Shown piece by piece: positions 56,830 to 64,000 of a stretch of DNA of 64,000 nucleotides (the stretch's first letter is position 1; each line of letters begins with the position of its first letter). The stretch comes from Isochrysis galbana (lineage: Eukaryota; Haptophyta; Isochrysidales; Isochrysidaceae): positions 115,976-179,975 of the forward strand of contig CM030942.1 of assembly GCA_018136815.1 (NCBI GenBank), in the 5' to 3' direction. A program made the position numbers and the translations under genes. The notes under the pieces were generated by a model that did no database searches, was not told the DNA's origin, and was given only the letters and a program-made list of their open reading frames with translations.

Positions 56830-57595
56830 AAGTGCAGGAGTACCGACGCCAAGGCTGGCGTCTGGGCCTCTGCGCTCCAGATAAAGTACAGCATGCTGCT
56901 CGCGGCGAGAGGTTCCTCTCCGCCGCTGCTGCGCCGGTTGGACTCGGGCTCCACCCACCCACACTCCCGGAGTTGAAGAAGTGGAGCGAGAGGGCATCGA
57001 AAGTAGAAAGGCGCTTGCAGGGGGAGGGGGGGAGGGGGGGGGGAAGGGGGGGGGGGGGGGGGGGGGGCAGGAGGAATCTGAAGAGAGAGAGAGGGTGGCT
57101 GGCCTGCATCTCCCTCGCTCCGAGGGAAGGGAGGGGGGGGGGGGAGCGATCGACGTCCCTCGCGACGGTGGGAGGGGGATTTATTTATTGTAATGTGCCG
57201 AGTTTCTTCTGTTACCGTGGAGGCCTCCTTGGTTGAGCCGTCTCTTCGGTAGGGGAAGGAGAACTTGGGGGGGGGGAGGGGCAGAAGCACTGGAGAGAGG
57301 TTTGACTCGCCGTGGAGTATTAGATCTTCTTCGGGGTTCCTTCTCGTGTGTGCGGGTGGGAGCAGGGGAGAGGAAAACGACGTTGAAGCCCAGCGCCAGC
57401 CTGTCTTCGAGAGAATCTGAAGAAAGTAGGACTCCAAACTCTTGACTTCCAGCGATGGCCGTGAGAGACTACGAGAAGAAGAGCCAAATAGAAGAGACAG
57501 AGGGGGGGGGAGAGAGAGAGAGGGAGAGAGAGAGGGGGGGGGGGGGGAGAGAGAAAAAGAAGAGAGGGGGGGGAGAGAGGAGCCAGGGGGGGGGG

Positions 57596-57627
<32 letters not shown>

Positions 57628-57892
57628 AGAGGGGGAGAGAGAAGAGAAAGGGGGAGAGAGAGAAGAGAAAGGGGGAGAGAGAGAAGAGAGAGGGGGAGAG
57701 AGAGAAGAGAGAGGGGGAGAGAGAGAAGAGAGAGGGGGAGAGAGAGCGACCCCTCCGGCCGTTCGCCCGCCCCCCCCGCCCCTTTCCTTGACTTTTCTCG
57801 CACATCGCTCCACCCCTCCCTCCTCGTCAACGAATACTCAGGCTTCTCTTTCTCATAGGAGTATGGGTTTCCCCTCCCTCTGCTCCCCACCG

Positions 57893-57967
<75 letters not shown>
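56830..57967. repeat. Low-complexity G/GA block with a short duplicated segment
   Basis: 56845-56965 is a diverged duplicate of 58200-58300 (shared GCTCCAGATA, ATGCTGCTCGCGGCGAG, TTGGACTCGGGCTCCAC). The segment 57008-57065 is poly-G-rich, 57500-57750 is GGGGGAGAGAGA-type and 57888-57967 is (CT)n. The long open frames here on both strands are products of the repeats. Confidence 0.6.
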
Positions 57968-57970
<3 letters not shown>

Positions 57971-58824
57971 CGGGCCTCCCTCCTCCTCACCCTCTTTCTC
58001 TTCTCTTGCGCCGGCGCGCGACGGCTCGAGTCGCCCTCTCCGGGCCCGCTCGATGCGCTCAAGCGGCTCCATCCCCTCCACCTCCTGCTGCGCTCCGAGA
58101 CGAGAAAGAGAGAGGAGACGAGAGAGGAGAGAGAGGAGAGAGTCGCCGAGAGGAGGAGGGCACTCTCCGAGCTTCTCGCGCTGGTGCTCGCGTGCACCGC
58201 AACGCCAAGGCTGGCCTCTGCGCTCCAGATACCCATGCTGCTCGCGGCGAGGTGCCTCTCCGCCGCTGCTACACCGCTTGGACTCGGGCTCCACACACAG
58301 GTCGACTCTTGCATGCCTCACTCCCCCTGCCTCACTCCTCGGGCCTCATTCTCCAGGCCTCACCGTACGCCTGCCTTATTGCGCCCATCTCAATCCCTAT
58401 GCTTCATTCTCCATACATCGCCCGTGCTTTCTCACTTCCTCTGCCTCATCCCTCCCGCTTCACTTCCCCAGCGTCACTCATCAAGTCTCGCTGTTGCTTG
58501 CCTCCTCCTGCCTCACTGTCCTTCGCTCCTCTTGTCTCCATCCGCATAACTTTCTACTTCCTGATGGGCTCTTCCATTATCCTGCTTCCATCTTCTCATG
58601 TCCCTCCTATTTTCTCACCCTACCTCTTTCCTCCTCACTCCCCTTCTTCCTTCCTCTGTCTTCAGGCGCTCGTTGCCTCGCTCTGCATCTCTCGCACGAG
58701 CGGGCGGTTTCGCCAGTCTAGTGACGGTGGCCAGCCCGCTCCGCAGCGAGTGCCAAGCACAAAGCGCGTCCGTCAGGATGCCCCGCGCGTGCGTCTGCCG
58801 AAAGCGACGCTCCATCTCGCCTGA
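57968..58824 (+). CDS. Putative small secreted protein, two-exon model
   Basis: An ATG directly after a (CT)n tract opens MRASLLLTLFLFSCAGARR, a convincing signal peptide. An Arg/Glu-rich helical stretch follows (SETRKREETREEREERVAERR) and then LASALQIPMLLAAR. A phase-0 donor CACACAG|GTCGAC at about 58302 and an acceptor CTGTCTTCAG|GCGCTC at about 58664 would join a second exon. That exon encodes a basic tail ending at TGA 58822-58824. No family recognised; the alternative is chance ORFs in a CT-rich region. The same 100-bp motif recurs at 56845-56965. Confidence 0.3.
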
Positions 58825-59759
58825 GCCCGTCGGGCACCGGGCGTTGCTCCTGCGGTGACACTATGGCTGGTCCCAATGTGTGAGCCGGTTTGTATCCTTC
58901 TTCTGTATCCTTTGCACACTCCCCTTGTATCACTTCGTTGGCGATATTTTCGCTCATATGCCGGCTGTCTGGGCCAGGACCCCTCGGGATCTCGACAGGC
59001 TGCGCTTCATCCCCTTGCTGCTACATTTCTCGCTTCCGTGCTGAGAACTCTCTTCTCGCCCTTGTCCGGCCACCCTCTTGCTCGGCCTCCACAAGCCGTT
59101 GCTTGTACCACTTTCAGCTTCAGGCGTAAGCCATCTCAGTCGGTGCTCAAGCTATATGCCACGCTCTTTCCACATTGCGGTGCCAACTGCTCCGCTGGGG
59201 ATCCCGACCGCCTCATATTTTGCCACCCTGATCTGCTCTCCTCTTGTGCTTCAATCGCTGGCACACAGACTGCACCTCTGATCTCGTGTATCTATTCGTT
59301 CTCGGCTTTCCGAGAGCTTAACTTTGAATACTTGACGCGCTCTGTATATCGCGCTTGCAACGCGATGTGGGATGTTGGACATTTGCACGTAGCCACCGTG
59401 CTCATCATGCAAGTCATCCTTTCGTTCTGCAACACTTGGCCGGTTGACGGATGAGAGCCGCAGTCCCAGTCGCTCTGAAATTCACAGACACCAGCATGAG
59501 TGCATCGCGCGTGATAGCATTTGTCATGGCCATAATGTGCAGTACGGTCATGCGTGGTGAGCAGCATGCTAGCATGGTAAGAAAGTACCGGTCATTGCTG
59601 TGCGCGTATGCCCATGTCAATTTATGTGTATGCTTATGAGCCATGCGCTATGCGTGCGCCCTCCTCTTTGAGATTGGAGTGCGCACGTCACACGTGTCCT
59701 ACGCATACTAGCGAACATATGCATTCACATGTGTGCACTTGAATTCAAGTACCACAAGT
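58825..59759. other. Gene-free region
   Basis: A 199-codon plus-strand ORF (58855-59454) has no recognised domain or promoter context, and I do not support it as a gene. Confidence 0.4.
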
Positions 59760-60310
59760 CGAACCTACTTTTATAAGTGGGGGTCAATGGGGCGGCCTCG
59801 CGCCCCCCTCTCTCCATTGCGGACACCCCCCGGGGTTGGCCCGTACATTCAACCCTGGCCCCTGCCCTTTGGCAGGGGCAGGGCACTCATCATTCCTGCC
59901 CAGACCCTTCGTGGGCGCGGGCCGCGAGCTTCACTCCCACGCCCGCGCTGGGCCAGCCCTCGAGCTGACTCCCCCCCTGTCCCTGGTCGCCAGGCATACA
60001 GGGGACTTCTGGCGGCTCCCATGGCCAGCGAGGCGAGCGTGGGAGAGGCAGGGGGGGCCAGGGGCTGAGCCCCAGCCTCCACTGACCCCTGAGCTGCGCT
60101 TGCTGGCCCTCTGGGAGCCCCCAAAGGACCCCTGAGAGCAGGCCAAGGCGCGCCGCATGGCGACGCGCCGCAGGGACAACGACAACGATGGGTGAGAGTG
60201 GAGAGAGGGAGAGGGGGGGTTTTGCACCCCCCCCGATGGAGTGCAGTGAGAAACGGGCCCCGTTTGCGTTAGCAAACGGGTGAGGGGCGGCTGGCGACAG
60301 GAGACAGGAG
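59760..60310 (-). mobile_element. Retroposon family X, copy 3 (5'-truncated)
   Basis: Reverse orientation. It keeps the 3' terminus (CGAACCTACTTTTATAAG at 59760) and the body up to the block GCGGCTGGCGACAGGAG near 60300, then diverges. No target duplication was found. The truncation at the end opposite to the AAGTAGGTT terminus indicates which end is 3'. Confidence 0.75.
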
Positions 60311-60363
60311 GGAGACTATCGAGTCGAGCGGAGCCGGAGGTAGAGGTGGGGACGGGAAAAATC

Positions 60364-61279
60364 TAGGGCCGGGTAAGAGTTTCGCGAAACTCATCGCGAA
60401 ACTTGGGTCACTTTTTTGGCCCTGAAACTTTCGCGAAACTTGGGCCCCAAAATTGCCCGTATGCGAAACTCCGCGAAACTTACCGTTACGACATTACGGT
60501 TACGGTCGCCGCTGGCCGCTGGCGAGAGGCAAGTAACGAGGAGCGGAAAAAAATCTGAAGATCCAGGGCTAACGCTAACACCTATTGCTAGACTGGCATC
60601 CTCTTTCTACCTCCCGTTCGTCATCGCCCTTACTTCCCTTTCCTTCGCCCCCTTTCCTTCCCCCCCTCGTTCCTTTTACTTTGGTTTTGGGGGTGCGGCC
60701 CAAGTGCTCAGGTGCTCTGCTGCCATGGGCCCGGCTCGGAGTGCGAGTTCGAGGGAGGCCTTTCGTTATGCGCTATAGACTATCTATAGATGTCGTTGCC
60801 CTACCTATCGAGGTATTTTGTGCGCCGTGCTCGTATACTTGTGTCGTTCTGGTTCCCTCCTCGTGTCGGAGTGTCGGGATTGTCCTGGCAGGACGTCCTG
60901 GGTGCGCACTTAGTTCTTAGTTGTGCCTTGTGCCTATCGTCTCGTCTCCCGGCTGATTTTCGGGGTGGCTACAACCAAGTGTATCACTCGCAGACGCAGG
61001 TGAAGGCGCGGGTGAAGATATCCCCGCAGGCCTTGCAAAGACCCTGGCATCCTGGCAGAGCCCGGGGGCGGGCGTACGGGGCATCATGGCGCCCCAGCAA
61101 CCAACTACGGCTACAGCTACATTTAAAATTGCATGTACGTACATACAACATACAACTCCTCGAAAAAGACGCGAAACTTGCGAAACTTATTGCGAAACTT
61201 GGGCGGATTAGTGCGAAACTTTGCAAAACTTTTGCGCGAAACTTGGGGGGGTCCGGCGCGAAACTCTTACCAGGCCCTA
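60364..61279. mobile_element. Non-autonomous hAT element 2 (916 bp)
   Basis: 23-bp terminal inverted repeats, TAGGGCC-(G/T)-GGTAAGAGTTTCGCG, with one mismatch, are flanked by a perfect 8-bp target duplication GAAAAATC at 60356-60363 and 61280-61287. About a dozen GCGAAACTT words crowd both subterminal regions in direct orientation, the expected layout of hAT transposase binding sites. No transposase is encoded. The TIR start TAGGGCC-N-GGTAA is shared with element 1. Confidence 0.92.
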
Positions 61280-61287
61280 GAAAAATC

Positions 61288-62253
61288 GACTTTTCACAAT
61301 TGCACCCAATAGTCGATGTGAATGCATGGAGGGGTGTCTCATGCTATGATAAGAGCTTGTGCAACGTTTCAGAAGCCAATTGTTTCATGGTGGCGAGTAC
61401 GAGAGCGAACAATGCGGTGTTTTTTTCGCGGTGGCCAGGGAGTTTTTTTTTAGTAGATTTTGGCGCGTTGGAACCACAATGAAGGATGCTAGTGCCCACC
61501 AAAGGCCACTTTCGGGGTTGCGGGGCTGGAACCCCATCCTCTCCCGTCCCCAAAGGGCAGACGTGTCAGCACACAACACACGCCCCAGCTATCGAGCCCT
61601 TCCTTCCGACAGCTGACATGCCAACGCGCCCACTTGGATAGCCCGGTCACTCACTAGGGGCCACTATCCACTATGGAGGTGCGGAGGGCACCGGCTACAA
61701 TGGGAGATTGAAGAGCTAAGCAAGCTCCGTAAGGGCTCCGGTAGGATGGATCAGCAAAAAAAACCGGGGTTCTCCGGCGAAATTTTCAAAAAAATTACCG
61801 AATTTCGGGCCTTCGAAGACGGAGCTCGAAATACAGTCGGGCCCCCCTCCGGTATATTTTTGGTGAGGCCCTTCATGCGAGGCACAAACATCGAATGACG
61901 AGGAAATTTGTGACGCCAACTTACTGGGTCCACAAGGCCCGCTTCTATGCACACTGGACCATGAGCCATACTCGTATTATTGGACTTCAATGTGCACGAA
62001 AGTATCACAAAACTCAAGACGCACACGTGAACCACTAGTCACCGAGGGCTAGAGCGGCTAACTTGGCACCGCGACCGGGCGGGCAGCATGGACTTCTTTG
62101 TTCATCCACTTCAACTAGTGACAGAGCATGAAGGCAAATCAAGATCTACTGCCCTAGTGGCTGAGCCAATTGCCCTCTCTACCCTCGCGCACCTTGTCGA
62201 AAATCGGCCTTGGCGCAGAAACCGCGTCGACGTTATCGTACCGAGATGCGCTC
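61288..62253. other. Gene-free region with a possible LTR-element start
   Basis: TTGGCACCGCGACCGGGCGG at about 62061 resembles the GGCRCCG-type leader seen after plant Ty3/gypsy LTRs and is followed by an ATG at 62088. No LTR partner is visible, so this stays a hint only. The rest (61290-62050) is non-coding. Confidence 0.3.
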
Positions 62254-63490
62254 GAGTACCCAACTTCCCACCGCTACCGGGCGCGCTCCTCGCGTGTTTT
62301 GGTCGATGTGACTAGTGTGGATGCATCGCCAACAACTAAATCAAACAATGCCATCCTGCCACCCACGCCAATCGCCGCCGCCGCCCGCGCGCATTGCATC
62401 GTAGTCGGCCGTGTGTGGCGCCGTCAACTACGCTGACGTCACCCGGCCGAATGGGCCGGAGTGCCCAACTTTCACACGCGATCGGGCGCGCTGCCGACAC
62501 TTTCTCGGTCTCCCACTGGGATAGAATGCCCCACCAGGCATTATATCAGAATATGCCGCCCTAGCAGCCACGCCAATCGCCGCCGCCGCCCGCGCGCATC
62601 GCGCCGTAGTCGGCCGTGTGTGGCGCCGTCAACTACGCTTACGTCACCGGCCGTACGGGCCGGAGTGCCCAATTTTCACACGCGATCGGGCGCGCTGCCG
62701 GCGCTTTCTCGGCCATCCACCGAGATAGAATGCCCCACCAGGCATCATATCAGAATATGCCGCCCTAGCAGCCACGCCAATCGCCGCCGCCGCCCGCGCG
62801 CATCGCGCCGTAGTCGGCCGTGTGTGGCGCCGTCAACTACGCTTACGTCACCGGCCGTACGGGCCGGAGTGCCCAACTTTCACACGCGATCGGGCGCGCT
62901 GCCGGCGCTTTCTCGGCCATCCACCGCGATAGAATGCCCCACCAGGCATCATATCAGAATGTGCCGCCCTAGCAGCCACGCCAATCGCCGCCGCCGCCCG
63001 CGCGCATCGCGCCGTAGTCGGCCGTGTGTGGCGCCGTCAACTACGCTTACGTCACCGGCCGTACGGGCCGGAGTGCCCAATTTTCACACGTGATCGGGCG
63101 CGCTGCCGGCGCTTTCTCGGCCATCCACTGAGATAGAATGCCCCACCAGGCATCATATCAGAATGTGCCGCCCTAGCAGCCACGCCAATCGCCGCCGCTG
63201 CCCGCGCGCATCGCGCCGTAGTCGGCCGTGTGTGGCGCCGTCAACTACGCTTACGTCACCGGCCGTACAGGCCGGAGTGCCCAACTTTCACACGCGATCG
63301 GGCGCGCTACCGGCGCTTTCTCGGCCATCCACTTGGACAGAATGCCCCACCCGGCATCACATCCAAAGGCGCCGCCCTAGCAGCCACGCCAATCGCCGCC
63401 GCCGCCCGCGCGCATCGCGCAGTGGTTGACCGTGTGTGGCGCCGTCAACTACGCTAACGTCACCCAGCCGAATGGGCCGGAGTGCCCAAC
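62254..63490. repeat. 204-bp tandem array, six units
   Basis: Units begin GAGTGCCCAACTTTCACACG at 62459, 62663, 62867, 63071, 63275 and (partial, diverged) 63480; a diverged unit lies at 62254-62458. Spacing is exactly 204 bp, then 205. Since 204 is 68 codons, the plus strand stays open across units (62461-63093), repeating a 68-residue Arg/Pro-rich sequence. The composition is not that of a normal protein, so coding is doubtful. The central units differ at only a few positions, implying recent expansion or homogenisation. Confidence 0.92.
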
Positions 63491-63540
63491 TTTCGAACGC
63501 CAGCGGGCGCGCTTGGTGAATGTTCTTGCTGAGGATGCTC

Positions 63541-63999
63541 TTACGCTGCCCCGGTGCCAACGAATTCGCGAACGCGATGCACTTGGCGACCATTCGGTAG
63601 ATGGCACAGGAAGTCCTGCGGAAGCAGCGCAGCGCGCCAAGACGGCTGTATTGCAATGCTCGCCACGATTCCCGAGCGCGCGGTTGGGTAGTCTGCGGGG
63701 TTGGGAGGCAGCGTTCCAATATACTGGATGGGTTTCTGCGCGTAGGAGCGCGTAGGCAAGCCGGTGTCATCCTCCTCAGGTTGGGGCTGGAAGTGGTGTG
63801 GTGTGGGGCTGGCGGCCATGCTGCGTGGGCAGGTGAAGCAGAAATCGGCCGAGTGCGGTGGCATGAAACGCCGGTGAGACCGCCGACCGGTGTACTCGGA
63901 CCATTTAGTCCGAACACCATCGACAAGGGGGGGCTGACCACCGCCGTGCTCTCGCTGGAGCGCGGCGAAGGTCGGCCTGTCAGGCGGGTCGGTCGCCAT
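63541..63999 (-). CDS. Hypothetical protein at the right edge
   Basis: 152 residues from an ATG at 63999 (two bases from the window end) to a stop at 63541. The sequence has mixed hydrophilic composition with TFAALQREHGGG, RSHRRFMPPHSADFCF and a Pro-rich middle. No domain recognised. The gene may start or continue outside the window, and its 3' end abuts the 204-bp array. Confidence 0.35.
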   Translation of the reverse strand: MATDPPDRPTFAALQREHGGGQPPLVDGVRTKWSEYTGRRSHRRFMPPHSADFCFTCPRSMAASPTPHHFQPQPEEDDTGLPTRSYAQKPIQYIGTLPPNPADYPTARSGIVASIAIQPSWRAALLPQDFLCHLPNGRQVHRVREFVGTGAA

Positions 64000-64000
64000 C

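Noticed and set aside
56637-57890. 417-codon minus-strand ORF
   Set aside because: Most of it is SLSLPLSL repeats from a GGGGAGAGAGA tract and the rest has no recognisable domain, so open length is no evidence of coding here.

Overview
The window is nuclear DNA of a eukaryote, most likely a microalga. Conserved genes are interrupted by short GT-AG introns (109, 153 and 178 bp where I can place them), there is no operon layout, and overall GC is fairly high with long homopolymers and GA/CT tracts. The gene families (OSCA/TMEM63-type channel, NADPH-P450 reductase, rhomboid with a Cys-rich tail) fit a chromist-type alga, perhaps a haptophyte. That placement is inference and no species is claimed. 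Two runs of exactly 100 N (30048-30147 and 43301-43400) are scaffold gaps, so the window is three joined contigs.

Host genes are sparse. They are: a partial SDR reductase (1-826, minus), an alpha/beta hydrolase (1750-2754, minus), an OSCA/TMEM63-like channel (about 6629-9849, plus), a secreted protein with a possible BPI/LBP-like lipid-binding fold (13850-15271, plus), a rhomboid protease (31009-32320, minus, one intron), three anonymous ORFs at 44639-47035, a NADPH-cytochrome P450 reductase (49552-51772, minus, one intron) and an anonymous ORF at the right edge.

Most of the rest is mobile DNA. A 13.26-kb Ty3/gypsy chromovirus (16133-29388) has 1.32-kb LTRs and a perfect CCCTC target duplication. 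Its gag and pol lie in one frame divided by a single UAG, and pol carries a phage-type C5-cytosine methyltransferase-like domain upstream of the protease, in addition to a C-terminal chromodomain. A second, inverted copy (33380-43300) has the same flanks and the same target duplication, so it is the same insertion seen twice: either a segmental inverted duplication or, more likely, a misoriented overlapping contig.

Other elements are a 1.2-kb TRIM-like LTR element (11289-12497), a family of roughly 0.93-kb retroposons with 16-18 bp target duplications (four copies, two with nested insertions), two non-autonomous hAT elements with shared TIRs, a hAT transposase remnant, a LINE 3' remnant, a relic of a chromovirus-type LTR, and a 204-bp in-frame tandem array (62254-63490).
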